In this document: positions 18,406 through 26,736 of the stretch, in pieces
How the letters are laid out: each line of letters begins with the position of its first letter
Position numbering within the stretch: position 1 is the stretch's first letter
From: Candidatus Bathyarchaeia archaeon
GTDB lineage: Archaea > Thermoproteota > Bathyarchaeia > Bathyarchaeales > Bathycorpusculaceae
DNA length: 64,000 bases
Direction of reading: 5' to 3'
NCBI GenBank assembly: GCA_038873195.1
Contig: JAVZEV010000001.1
Span: 1,082,490-1,146,489 of the forward strand
Translations under genes and position numbers: made by a program
Notes under the pieces: model-generated
The model's input: only the letters and a program-made list of their open reading frames with translations
Database searches by the model: none
Told to the model about the DNA's origin: nothing

Positions 18406-18690
18406 ATGAGTAGCTCCTCAAAAACTCGTAAGGAAATGCCTCTTACGCCGTTATCTCAACCTACAGTGGGCAGCATGGGAAAAACAGGAACTTGGAGAAC
18501 ATTCCGGCCTGAAGTTAATTATTCCAAATGTACTCGCTGCACTTTATGCTGGATTTACTGTCCAGACGCAGCCATTGCACGTCAAGAAGACGACTCGCCA
18601 AAGATAGATTACGACTACTGCAAAGGCTGCGGAATATGCGCTAATGAGTGCCCAGTCAAAGCGATAACGATGAAACGGGAGGAAGAATAA
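18406..18690 (+). CDS. porD: 2-oxoacid:ferredoxin oxidoreductase delta subunit (2x[4Fe-4S] ferredoxin)
   Basis: Ferredoxin-like subunit that moves electrons from the TPP site to external ferredoxin. Two clusters are visible: 'CTRCTLCWIYCP' and 'CKGCGICANECP', each CxxCxxCxxxCP. 94 residues is normal. The N-terminus 'GSMGKTGTWRTFRPEV' is typical of PorD. The ATG at 18406 is preceded by a GGATGGTGA ribosome-binding site inside the end of porG. The alpha subunit starts 2 nt downstream. Confidence 0.93.
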   Translation: MSSSSKTRKEMPLTPLSQPTVGSMGKTGTWRTFRPEVNYSKCTRCTLCWIYCPDAAIARQEDDSPKIDYDYCKGCGICANECPVKAITMKREEE

Positions 18691-18692
18691 AA

Positions 18693-19871
18693 ATGGCGCA
18701 AATGATTATTGATACTGCAAATCACATCGCTGGATACGCTGCAAAGGCAGCAAGAGTAAAGGTTGTAGCTGCATACCCAATAACTCCTCAAACAACCGTG
18801 GTAGAAAAAATAGCTGACTTTGTTGAAAACGGAGAGATGGACGCCGAATACATACGAGTGGAATCCGAACACAGCGCCATGGTTGCGTGTATTGCCGCAG
18901 CGGCTGCGGGAGTCAGAACTTTCACGGCGACCTCTGCCCACGGATTAGCACTTATGCATGAGGCATTACATTGGGCTTCTGGCTCTCGTTTGCCTGTGGT
19001 TATGGCTGTTGTTAACCGTGCTATGGGCGCCCCTTGGAGCATTTGGTCCGACTTTAGTGACTCTCTTTCGCAGCGCGACACTGGTTGGATTCAGTTCTAC
19101 TGCGCTGATAATCAAGAAGTTTTTGACACGATTATTCAAGCTTACAAACTCTGCGAAGACGAACGAGTCTTTTTGCCTGCCATGGTGTGCTTAGAAGGCT
19201 TTATTTTATCGCACACTTACATGCCTGTAAAAATTCCTGAACAAAAGGAGATTGACGATTTTCTGCCTCCCTACAGATGTGGGTGGATTTTAGATGTTAA
19301 TCGTCCTTTGTCTCATGCGAATTTGGTTTCGCCTGATTGGTATATGGAGTTTCGTTACATGATTCAAGAAGCTATGGAGAACGCGAAGCAGTTGATTCCG
19401 AAAATCGATAAGGACTACGGTAAACGTTTTGGGTTTGAGTATGGCGGGTTGCTTGAGAAGTACAAGTGTGATGATGCGGATTTAGTATTGGTTACTATGG
19501 GTACCATGGCAAGCGACGCAAAAATAGCCGTTGACAGCCTTCGCAAAGAAGGTTTAAAAGTGGGCGTGGCAAGGGTTAGAGTTTTTCGTCCGTTCCCAAC
19601 GGAAGAAATAGCAAAGCTTGCTGAACAAACTAAAATGTTAGCAACAATAGACCGTCACATATCCTTTGGAATGGAAGGCTTTCTTTCGTCGGAGATCAAA
19701 GCGTCTCTTTACAACAAAAAAAACAGACCATTGCTTACGGGCTTTATTGCGGGCTTAGGAGGAAGAGATGTCACTTCAGAAACTATCAAGAAAATTGCTA
19801 AGAAATCGCTAAAACAGATGCACGCTGGAAAAGTTGAGAAAGAAACTGAATGGGTTGATTTGAGAGAGTGA
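18693..19871 (+). CDS. porA: 2-oxoacid:ferredoxin oxidoreductase alpha subunit
   Basis: Pyrimidine-domain and transketolase-C-type subunit. 'AYPITPQTTVVEKIADF' near residue 28 is the substrate and interface motif, and 'YIRVESEHSAMVACIAAAAAG' follows with the conserved Glu. 'MGAPWSIWSDFSDSL' and the C-terminal 'VGVARVRVFRPFPTEEI' complete the family pattern. ATG 18693 is chosen; the frame continues upstream into porD but has no counterpart there. 392 residues is normal. Pyruvate is the most likely substrate, but 2-ketoisovalerate-type enzymes share these motifs. Codon use turns markedly T/G-rich between about 19240 and 19500. Confidence 0.92.
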   Translation: MAQMIIDTANHIAGYAAKAARVKVVAAYPITPQTTVVEKIADFVENGEMDAEYIRVESEHSAMVACIAAAAAGVRTFTATSAHGLALMHEALHWASGSRLPVVMAVVNRAMGAPWSIWSDFSDSLSQRDTGWIQFYCADNQEVFDTIIQAYKLCEDERVFLPAMVCLEGFILSHTYMPVKIPEQKEIDDFLPPYRCGWILDVNRPLSHANLVSPDWYMEFRYMIQEAMENAKQLIPKIDKDYGKRFGFEYGGLLEKYKCDDADLVLVTMGTMASDAKIAVDSLRKEGLKVGVARVRVFRPFPTEEIAKLAEQTKMLATIDRHISFGMEGFLSSEIKASLYNKKNRPLLTGFIAGLGGRDVTSETIKKIAKKSLKQMHAGKVEKETEWVDLRE

Positions 19872-19876
19872 GAATA

Positions 19877-20803
19877 ATGGTGACCATAAAAGAACTTCCA
19901 AGAGAAGAATACTTACTTAAGGGCCATGCAGCTTGTGCTGGTTGTGGTCCATCTATCGCAATTCGTCTACTCTTCAAAGCGTTAGGAAACAAGGTCATAA
20001 TGGTTGTTCCAGCATGCTGTACGACTGTAATTCAAGGACCTTACCCATACACTTCCGTTGCTGTTCCTCTCCAAAACATTCTTTTTGAGTCTACCGCTGC
20101 CGCAGCTTCTGGAATTGTTGCTGCATTACGTCAGCGAAAAATGGAAGACATAACGGTTATCGGTTGGGCTGGTGACGGTGGAACGGTTGATATTGGAATT
20201 CAAGCATTATCTGGGGCTGCAGAAAGAGAAACAAACTTCATTTACATCTGCTATGATAACGAGGCTTACGGCAATACTGGGATGCAGCGAAGCGGAGCGA
20301 CACCTTATGGTGCGTGGACAACAACTACTCCGTCAGGAAAAAGAGAAAGGAAAAAAGACATGCCTTTCATAATGGCGGCGCACCGAATACCTTATGTTGC
20401 AACCGCTTGTCCGTCATATCCTATAGATTTTGTAGAAAAGATGAGAAAGGCAAGAGACATCAAAGGTACAAAATATATTCATATTTTAGCACCGTGTCCT
20501 ACAGGATGGCGTTATGACGCAAACAAGACAGTAGAGCTTGGGCGCCTCGCCGTTCAAACGGGCTTGTGGGCTTTATACGAAATTGAGTATGGCAAGTTCA
20601 AGCTTAATTCTCCAAGCGACCGTTTGGTTGATAAAGCAAAACGAAAACCTGTTAAGGAATACCTACAATTGCAAGGCAGATTCCGTAACTTGACAGAAGA
20701 AGACATCAACAGAATCCAACAGTGGGTTGATGAAGACTGGGAACGCTACCGCAAATTGACTTCAAACAGTCTGTCTGACGCTACACTGCACGGAAAAATA
20801 TAA
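19877..20803 (+). CDS. porB: 2-oxoacid:ferredoxin oxidoreductase beta subunit
   Basis: Thiamine-diphosphate-binding subunit. 'GHAACAGCGPSIAIRL' holds two cluster cysteines, 'GWAGDGGTVDIGIQALSGA' is the TPP-binding GDG motif, 'YDNEAYGNTGMQRSGATP' closes the TPP/Mg site, and the later Cys in 'APCPTGW' is the fourth cluster ligand. It starts with ATG 19877, preceded by GAGAGTGAG at the end of porA; GTG 19868 is the alternative. 308 residues is normal. This completes the gamma-delta-alpha-beta set, which should be one transcript. Confidence 0.92.
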   Translation: MVTIKELPREEYLLKGHAACAGCGPSIAIRLLFKALGNKVIMVVPACCTTVIQGPYPYTSVAVPLQNILFESTAAAASGIVAALRQRKMEDITVIGWAGDGGTVDIGIQALSGAAERETNFIYICYDNEAYGNTGMQRSGATPYGAWTTTTPSGKRERKKDMPFIMAAHRIPYVATACPSYPIDFVEKMRKARDIKGTKYIHILAPCPTGWRYDANKTVELGRLAVQTGLWALYEIEYGKFKLNSPSDRLVDKAKRKPVKEYLQLQGRFRNLTEEDINRIQQWVDEDWERYRKLTSNSLSDATLHGKI

Positions 20804-20875
20804 GAATCTCAAAAACCATGTATACTCCGCTTTACGATGCCATCCATTTGCAATCAGCGAAAAAGGAGGTAAAAT

Positions 20876-21214
20876 ATGACAGAAAAGAAGCGAAAGGAGG
20901 AAACCGCCCAAAAACCAGCGAAACCACAACGGAACCCAGAATCAAACGATAACGTTGTATTCATCGGCAAAAAACCAGTGATGAACTACGTAGTCGCTTG
21001 CTTAACCTTCTTCAACTCAGGCGCCAAAAAAGTCACAGTTAAAGCAAGGGGACGAGTGATAAGCAGAGCTGTTGACACTGTTGAGTTGCTACGGCGAGCG
21101 TTTCTGAAGGATTTGCAGCTTCAAGGTATCAACATATCTACAGAGGAAGTAACGCGCGGTGAAGGCCAAAAGTCTAATGTTTCAGCGATTGAGATTACAG
21201 TGACGCGACCATAA
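20876..21214 (+). CDS. albA: Alba chromatin protein
   Basis: DNA/RNA-binding chromatin protein of the Alba family, forming dimers that coat DNA. A charged N-terminal tail (about residues 1-26, rich in K, E, P, Q) precedes the core 'NVVFIGKKPVMNYVVACL' with the conserved Lys pair that is the acetylation site in relatives, then 'KVTVKARGRVISRAVDTVELL'. The start at 20876 has a near-perfect AGGAGGT six nucleotides upstream, the strongest ribosome-binding site in the window, consistent with an abundant protein. It lies 72 nt after porB. Confidence 0.93.
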   Translation: MTEKKRKEETAQKPAKPQRNPESNDNVVFIGKKPVMNYVVACLTFFNSGAKKVTVKARGRVISRAVDTVELLRRAFLKDLQLQGINISTEEVTRGEGQKSNVSAIEITVTRP

Positions 21215-21262
21215 ACCGTCTTAATTTCCTCCAAAGTACTAATAAAATGTGCAACTAGCCTA

Positions 21263-21301
21263 TTTTGGACCATTTATCTAATCATTATTTTTTGTCCAAA
21301 A
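21263..21301. promoter_or_regulatory. inverted repeat TTTTGGAC/GTCCAAAA, candidate operator
   Basis: Two 8-bp arms, TTTTGGAC at 21263-21270 and GTCCAAAA at 21294-21301, are separated by 23 bp of AT-rich DNA. The right arm ends about 10 bp before the TATA-like ATTATATAAA. Position just upstream of a core promoter suits an activator or Lrp-type regulator site for the class III aminotransferase. It might instead be a transcription-termination hairpin for alba, though the long spacer makes that less attractive. Confidence 0.4.
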
Positions 21302-21310
21302 AGATAGGTA

Positions 21311-21320
21311 ATTATATAAA
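21311..21320 (+). promoter_or_regulatory. TATA element for class III aminotransferase
   Basis: ATTATATAAA at 21311-21320 predicts transcription start near 21343, giving an mRNA leader of about 19 nt before ATG 21362. Confidence 0.55.
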
Positions 21321-21361
21321 ACCCTCTTTTCTAATCCTTATCCTCCTATTGGTGATTTAGG

Positions 21362-22693
21362 ATGAATTACCCAAAAATCGTTGTCACTCCACCTGGACCA
21401 AAAGCTAGAGCGCTCGTAAAAAAAGACGAGGAACTGATTTCGCCGTCATACGTGCGGTTTTACCCGCTTGTTGTTGAATCTGGAAAAGGCTGTATCGTGA
21501 AAGATGTGGATGGAAACGAATACATAGATTTCAACTCTGGCTTGGTATGCCTAAACGTTGGTCATAACCATCCAAAGGTTATTGCAGCAATAAAGAATCA
21601 ATGTGACCGATTTTTGCATTATTCAAACACTGACTTCTTCTATAAGGAAGTGATTGACCTCGCAGAAAACCTTTCATCAATTACGCCAGGAAAAGACGCC
21701 AAAAAAGTCTACTTTGGTAACAGCGGAACCGAAGCAATTGAAGCAGCAATCAAACTTGCAAAATGGCACACTCGTAAGCAACTTTTCATCGGGTTCATAA
21801 GCGCGTTTCACGGGCGTACAATTGGCTCTTTATCTTTTACTGCTAGTAAACCCGCTCAAATGCGTTATTTCTTCCCGCTTATGCCAGGCGTCACTCATGT
21901 GCCTTATGCGTACTGTTACCGTTGCCCTTTCAAACTTAACTATCCAGAGTGTAACTATTGGTGCGTAGACTTTATTGACGAGTTTGTCCTTCAGAAGTAT
22001 GTGCCTCCAGAAGATGTTGCTGCCATTGTTTTTGAGTCTATTCAAGGCGAAGGAGGATACGTGGTTCCGCCACCAGAATATTTCCAGCGGCTAAAGAAAC
22101 TCGCAGACAAATATGGCATTCTACTCATTGATGACGAAGTTCAGTCTGGTATAGGCAGAACTGGGAAGTGGTTTGCAATCGAACACTGGAACGTTGAACC
22201 TGACATCATCTGTAGTGCCAAAGCATTAGCTTCGGGACTACCCTTAGGCGCAACTATAGCTAAAGCGAAAATTATGGACTGGGTTGGCGGTTCTCATGCA
22301 AGCACTTTCGGTGGTAATCCACTCTCATGCGTTGCTGCAAACGCTGTAATCGAAATAATCAAGGAAGAAAGACTTCTGGAAAACGCAACCAAACAAGGCG
22401 CGTACATTCTTAAAAGACTTGAGGAGTTAAAAGAGAAAAGCGAGATAGTCGGCGACGTAAGGGGCAAAGGCTTAATGATTGGAATGGAAATCGTGGAAAA
22501 CAAAGAAAACAAAAAACCCGAATCTAAAAAAGCTTCGGAAATTATGATGCGCGCTTGGAAACGAGGAGTTGCCGTGATAACCTGTGGGGCTTCCACAGTT
22601 AGGATTGCGCCTCCACTTAATATTACGCGAGAACTCGTTGATTCTGCATTAGACATAATTGTAGATGTCGTAAAAGAGGTCGAAAAAGAATAG
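21362..22693 (+). CDS. class III PLP aminotransferase/racemase (GabT-ArgD-like)
   Basis: 443-residue class III PLP enzyme. 'KIVVTPPGPKARALV' at the N-terminus is shared with archaeal enzymes variously called 4-aminobutyrate or acetylornithine aminotransferase, some of which were shown in Thermococcales to be amino-acid racemases. 'YFGNSGTEAIEAAIKLAK' is the phosphate-binding region, 'AFHGRTIGSLSFT' follows, 'LIDDEVQSGIGRTGKWF' holds the PLP Asp, and 'SAKALASGLPLGA' holds the Schiff-base Lys. A cysteine cluster near residues 185-200 is notable. Substrate and reaction (transamination or racemisation) cannot be settled from sequence. Confidence 0.85.
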   Translation: MNYPKIVVTPPGPKARALVKKDEELISPSYVRFYPLVVESGKGCIVKDVDGNEYIDFNSGLVCLNVGHNHPKVIAAIKNQCDRFLHYSNTDFFYKEVIDLAENLSSITPGKDAKKVYFGNSGTEAIEAAIKLAKWHTRKQLFIGFISAFHGRTIGSLSFTASKPAQMRYFFPLMPGVTHVPYAYCYRCPFKLNYPECNYWCVDFIDEFVLQKYVPPEDVAAIVFESIQGEGGYVVPPPEYFQRLKKLADKYGILLIDDEVQSGIGRTGKWFAIEHWNVEPDIICSAKALASGLPLGATIAKAKIMDWVGGSHASTFGGNPLSCVAANAVIEIIKEERLLENATKQGAYILKRLEELKEKSEIVGDVRGKGLMIGMEIVENKENKKPESKKASEIMMRAWKRGVAVITCGASTVRIAPPLNITRELVDSALDIIVDVVKEVEKE

Positions 22694-22721
22694 GGGCTTC
22701 TGTTGCTCTCTGTGTGGTTGC

Positions 22722-23150
22722 ATGGAAATTCGAAAACTAACCATAGAGAACTATGAAGAAATAGTACGGCTTTGGCGCAAAGCAGACTTGCCTTTTAAAC
22801 CTAACGGAAGAGATAGCAAAGAAGCAATAGCCGTGCAAATGAGGGCGAACCCGGAATTTTTTCTTGGAGTTTTTGAGAATAACCGCCTTGTAGGCGTCGC
22901 GGTTCTAAGCAGTGACATGCGAAGAGGTTGGATAAACCGATTAGCAATTGATCCGGACTATAGAAACCGCGGTTTTGCCAAAGCACTGATTTCTGAATCA
23001 GAGCGAATATTTAGAAAGCATGGTTTAGGAATTTTCTGCGCCTTAATCGAAGATTATAATATTGCGTCAAAAAAGTTGTTCAAGAAATGCGGGTATGTGG
23101 AACACCGTGACATATTATACTTCAGCAAACGCGATAGTGAGGAAGTGTAG
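22722..23150 (+). CDS. GNAT-family N-acetyltransferase
   Basis: 142-residue acetyltransferase. 'MEIRKLTIENYEEIVRLWRKA' is the N-terminal strand and helix, 'INRLAIDPDYRNRGFAKALI' is motif A with an RNRGFA pyrophosphate loop, and 'NIASKKLFKKCGYVEHRDI' is motif B. It lies 28 nt after the class III aminotransferase in the same direction, so it may act on a product of that enzyme or simply be co-transcribed. No substrate specificity is visible. Confidence 0.82.
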   Translation: MEIRKLTIENYEEIVRLWRKADLPFKPNGRDSKEAIAVQMRANPEFFLGVFENNRLVGVAVLSSDMRRGWINRLAIDPDYRNRGFAKALISESERIFRKHGLGIFCALIEDYNIASKKLFKKCGYVEHRDILYFSKRDSEEV

Positions 23151-23274
23151 CAGAAGTTTCTCCACCTAATGTTTTAACAACCATGACCTACATCTTCGTC
23201 GTTTTTCTTCTAACATAACTTTCTTTTCATCTTTTCTTTTAATGAAGCAGTTGATCATGTCAAGATTATGTGAA

Positions 23275-24549
23275 TCATGCTTGCCTTTCTTCGGGCTTCG
23301 GTTCATGTACAAATAATATCAAAACTGTAGAAGGAATTGCAAAAGTAGCTGTAAGTAGAAACGGAAGCATAGGAGATACAGCATCATACAAGATTCCGCC
23401 CAAACCTGCGCCTAAAGCCATGAATATGTAAGCGAAAAAGTTCGCTGAACCCGTTATTTTTCCTCGTTTTGATTGCGGAACAAGGTCAGCATACATTGTT
23501 TGATAAGACGAAAAGCCGAGAAGCATCGAAAATCCAACAAGTGGCATGGCTATGAAGAGCGTCAAGTAATTTCCGAGAATGAACAATAATATGGCTGGAA
23601 TCATCAGAAGATTTGCAGTTAGTAAAGGTTTTTTCCTGCCAATTTTGTCAATCAATCTACCTACGGGCAAAGACAAAAATATCATGCAGACGAAAAGGGC
23701 AATCATGGCATAACCCCAATTTATGCGAGCAAGCTGGAATGTTGGGTCGACTTCGCGTGGGCCTCCTATTTGGAGAACGTAGAAAGCGTAGACCATGAAT
23801 AATGTCTGGGTCATTGCAATCGAGAAACGCATAATTAATTCAGAGAAAAATAGAAACCGTGTTGAATGCGGCACTGTTTTCCAGACGTTTATTCCTTCTT
23901 TTATGGCTTTTGGGTATGCTCGTAGTGCTTCTCTTATGTTTATTTTCTCGGGGGTTTTGATGCTTTCCTTCAATTTTAGGCGCACGATTGCGGCTGCGAG
24001 ATATAGGAATATAACAATAGTATAGGCGATTCTCATGCCCGTTATGGAACTATAAGCAGTCACCAAAAATAGTGCAACAACAGGTCCAGGTGTGGTTGAA
24101 ACGCTCATTATTAAATTAAGCACAGAAAATCCCATTCCACGTTTTTCCGGCGGTAGCGAATCAGCCATTAACGCGTTTAAGGCTGGCTGGTATAGTAGGC
24201 ATAGGTTTTGTATGGCGGCTCCGACTAGAATGAGTTCCCAGCTTGGAGCAATCGCGTAAAAAATGAATGAAAGGGCAACTCCGAAGGTTAAGCTTGAGAC
24301 AAGCCATCGTCTTCCATATTTGTCCGCTAAGTATCCTCCCAAAAACTGAACGGAAGCTAATGCTAACAGAGAAACAAGCATTATTATTCCCAGGATTGTC
24401 GCGCTTCCGCCGAGTTGAATGACATAGTCGGGATAGTATGTTCCTGGCAGTTCATGGGCGAAATCTATTAGAATCCAGCTTATGATAAGTATTAGGTAGT
24501 TTCCTCGAAAAAATGAAAATTCTTGCCTCAGCTTTTCCGCAAAATTCAA
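23275..24549 (-). CDS. major facilitator superfamily transporter
   Basis: 424-residue polytopic carrier with about 12 hydrophobic helices. The MFS loop 2-3 signature is 'GGYLADKYGRRWLVSSL', and its second-half counterpart is 'VGRLIDKIGRKKPLLT'. The central cytoplasmic loop is charged ('LKESIKTPEKINIREALRAYPKA'). It starts with TTG at 24549. Substrate unknown: family membership gives only secondary transport across the cell membrane. It is flanked by a short gap on each side and appears monocistronic. Confidence 0.88.
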   Translation of the reverse strand: MNFAEKLRQEFSFFRGNYLILIISWILIDFAHELPGTYYPDYVIQLGGSATILGIIMLVSLLALASVQFLGGYLADKYGRRWLVSSLTFGVALSFIFYAIAPSWELILVGAAIQNLCLLYQPALNALMADSLPPEKRGMGFSVLNLIMSVSTTPGPVVALFLVTAYSSITGMRIAYTIVIFLYLAAAIVRLKLKESIKTPEKINIREALRAYPKAIKEGINVWKTVPHSTRFLFFSELIMRFSIAMTQTLFMVYAFYVLQIGGPREVDPTFQLARINWGYAMIALFVCMIFLSLPVGRLIDKIGRKKPLLTANLLMIPAILLFILGNYLTLFIAMPLVGFSMLLGFSSYQTMYADLVPQSKRGKITGSANFFAYIFMALGAGLGGILYDAVSPMLPFLLTATFAIPSTVLILFVHEPKPEERQA

Positions 24550-24632
24550 TGGTTAAACGCTTCCTTTGGAGTTCATTCTTACAACAAGCGGAATTAATAA
24601 AGGTTGATTGAAACTTTTGTTCTAATGTTTGT

Positions 24633-25208
24633 TTAGAACTCATGTGGTTTTGCTATTACTTCTCTGATTTTTAGTTCAAAGAACCTCGCGGCATTTGCGG
24701 GCTGAATTCGTAATGCTGTGTCTGCGCCTCTTCCAGTTCCAGCAATAGCTACAATGTCCTTGTCAACTTGAATTAAACCAGCATCTGCAGCCATCAAGGC
24801 GATTTCTACGCATACTTTTGTTCCTTCTCCCATAAGTCTAAGCGCGTTTGCAATAAGCTCTAAAGATTGGATAGTACCGAAATCTTTGCGAATTGCTCGT
24901 TCTACACTGCTTAAGGCATGAATGCCCGTGAAGATTTTCGCTCCATTCGCCAAAATTTCCTTCTTATATTCTTCTATTAGCTCAGTTTCTCCGGGTTGAC
25001 GAAAGCCGTGGCAATGCGTTACCACAACGACATTGTAACCTTTGAAGATTTTGGATGCTTTTGCCCCTGTTTCGCCGGTTGTTGATGCAACAACTATGTC
25101 TTTTATGCCTTCTTTTTCTACGTACTCTTTAACAAGTTTGAGCAATGCATCTGTGTTCTTAGCGCCTGCTTCCTTGAAGTAAATGGTTTTACGTTCGATC
25201 GTGCTCAT
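24633..25208 (-). CDS. stand-alone pyruvate kinase C-terminal-like domain protein
   Basis: 191-residue protein corresponding to the alpha/beta C-terminal domain of pyruvate kinase (PK_C), with no catalytic barrel. 'IKDIVVASTTGETGAKASKIFKG' resembles the effector-binding first strand and loop of that domain, and 'GTGRGADTALRIQPANA' is a conserved glycine-rich loop. Such lone domains occur in archaea; their role is unknown, possibly ligand sensing. It is the last gene of a NadK-Nob1-PK_C run, with 58 nt before it. Confidence 0.78.
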   Translation of the reverse strand: MSTIERKTIYFKEAGAKNTDALLKLVKEYVEKEGIKDIVVASTTGETGAKASKIFKGYNVVVVTHCHGFRQPGETELIEEYKKEILANGAKIFTGIHALSSVERAIRKDFGTIQSLELIANALRLMGEGTKVCVEIALMAADAGLIQVDKDIVAIAGTGRGADTALRIQPANAARFFELKIREVIAKPHEF

Positions 25209-25266
25209 AACTAAACCTCAACAATTTTCAAATTTTAAACTATCTGCTTTCTTATATTGTTGATGA

Positions 25267-25797
25267 TTATTCTTGGTCTAAGTTCTTTTTCCTTAATGGT
25301 TTTCTTTTCAACCCTGTACCGCATACCTCGCATTTTTCGTATTTGTAATCAGCCGGGTATCTCTTATGGCACGCTGGGCAATATCTTATCCATTGTAATC
25401 GGAAGCGTATGCCAAATGTCGCTAGAGAAGTAAATGGTATACCCATTTGGTTTGCTACATTCTGTATAGAGTAATCGTCTGTAGCAACTAACGGATTATA
25501 ACCTTGCGACTTAAGCTCTAGAGCCAAAGCCAAAACTTGAAGGTCCGCATCTGAAAGGAAAAATGCGTCGCCGATAAGATTTGCCGACGCTTTAACTTTA
25601 TTGAGAAAGTTCTCGTCTGGCATTTTCACTTTTAACTTTCCGCTTTCCATTGCCGTTTTAAATCTAACCCAAGACATTGAGCTTCCAAATATTTCTTCTC
25701 TAACCATCGGCACAGTATATTGTTCCTCGCTTATAGAAAATGGGTCGAAGCCGGCCACGAAAGCCGATGTGTCCAAAACTATAACTTTTCTATTCAC
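25267..25797 (-). CDS. Nob1-like rRNA-processing endonuclease (PIN + zinc ribbon)
   Basis: Archaeal Nob1 orthologue, the PIN-domain nuclease that trims the 3' end of 16S rRNA. The PIN motif begins 'VIVLDTSAFVAGFDPF' with the first catalytic Asp, 'FLSDADLQVLALALEL' has the second acidic pair, and 'PLVATDDYSIQNVANQMGI' the third. A C-terminal zinc ribbon has 'CPACHKRYP' and 'CEVCGTGL'. 176 residues is normal. It starts with GTG at 25797, 8 nt after nadK, so it is co-transcribed with it. Confidence 0.9.
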   Translation of the reverse strand: MNRKVIVLDTSAFVAGFDPFSISEEQYTVPMVREEIFGSSMSWVRFKTAMESGKLKVKMPDENFLNKVKASANLIGDAFFLSDADLQVLALALELKSQGYNPLVATDDYSIQNVANQMGIPFTSLATFGIRFRLQWIRYCPACHKRYPADYKYEKCEVCGTGLKRKPLRKKNLDQE

Positions 25798-25805
25798 GTT
25801 GTCAG

Positions 25806-26651
25806 TCAGACTCCTTTAAAGAGAAGTCTGCTTCTGAGGCGATGGTAAAAGTTCTCTCTGAACCTTATAAAAGAGGTTTCATATTTTGAACGTGTGACTG
25901 TAATGCGTGGAAGTTTAGAATTTATAATTTTCCGATACTGTCCGTCAATTATTGCTAGAATCTTTCTCGGTCTAACAACTTCAACAGTTAAATTGGAATT
26001 TGCTGGGAAGACAATCGAGCGAAAAACGCTTAAGGCGCATATAGAAGTCAAAACAAACGCGTCTACATTCGGGTCCAACACTGGTCCACCAGCCGAAAGC
26101 GAATATCCCGTGGAGCCGGTTTGTGTTGAAACCATTAATCCGTCTGCTTGGGAGCCTAAAATTGGCTGTCCATCTTTTAGGATGCGCGTGTAAAGCAGTT
26201 TTACTGGTTCATCAGCTACAATTAATACTTCATTTAAGGCGTCGGGAAACTTTGTGCCGTCCGCCATTACTGAAAGCTTCATGCACTTTTCAATGTCAAA
26301 TTCTTTCTTTAAGCACTTGTCTATGGCGGCAAAGGCTTGTTTTGGTTCGACTTCTGTTAGGAAACCTCGAATGCCCATGTTTATTGTGAGTATTGGTGGT
26401 TCTGGCTTTGGAATAGCGACGCATGTTCGTAGGATGGTTCCGTCGCCACCAATTGTTATTATGAAATCGGTTTTCATTTTCTCAAGCGGAATGGTTTTCC
26501 CTTTTATGCTTGCCTTGTTTGCCAATGTGTCCTCTACAAATACTTCTAATCCTTTTTCTATCAAGTAATTAGCCAAGTCTTCAGTAAGTTTTATGGCTGC
26601 TTTTTTGTCAAAACGGGCAACCAATCCGACGCTTTTGAACAACTGCTTCAC
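25806..26651 (-). CDS. nadK: NAD kinase
   Basis: ATP (or polyphosphate)-dependent phosphorylation of NAD+ to NADP+. The signature 'IITIGGDGTILR' contains the catalytic GGDG, and 'STQTGSTGYSLSAGGPVLDP' is the second conserved block with the NAD-binding loop. 281 residues is normal. It starts with GTG at 26651. A minus-strand TATA at about 26675-26684 would place transcription start at or next to the start codon, so the mRNA is probably leaderless. It shares a divergent promoter region with aIF5A. Confidence 0.92.
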   Translation of the reverse strand: MKQLFKSVGLVARFDKKAAIKLTEDLANYLIEKGLEVFVEDTLANKASIKGKTIPLEKMKTDFIITIGGDGTILRTCVAIPKPEPPILTINMGIRGFLTEVEPKQAFAAIDKCLKKEFDIEKCMKLSVMADGTKFPDALNEVLIVADEPVKLLYTRILKDGQPILGSQADGLMVSTQTGSTGYSLSAGGPVLDPNVDAFVLTSICALSVFRSIVFPANSNLTVEVVRPRKILAIIDGQYRKIINSKLPRITVTRSKYETSFIRFRENFYHRLRSRLLFKGV

Positions 26652-26674
26652 CGTTTTGTATTAGCGACACCTTA

Positions 26675-26700
26675 ATCTATATATGGGTGTTGTTTAAAAT
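26675..26700. promoter_or_regulatory. divergent TATA elements for nadK and aIF5A
   Basis: TATATAGAT on the minus strand (26675-26684) serves nadK, and GTTTAAAAT on the plus strand (26692-26700) serves aIF5A. Predicted start sites are near 26652 (minus) and 26725 (plus). The two core promoters are back to back in 86 bp. Confidence 0.5.
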
Positions 26701-26736
26701 TGCTGTGGATGAAAACCGTGAGCAGTTGGTGAGTAA

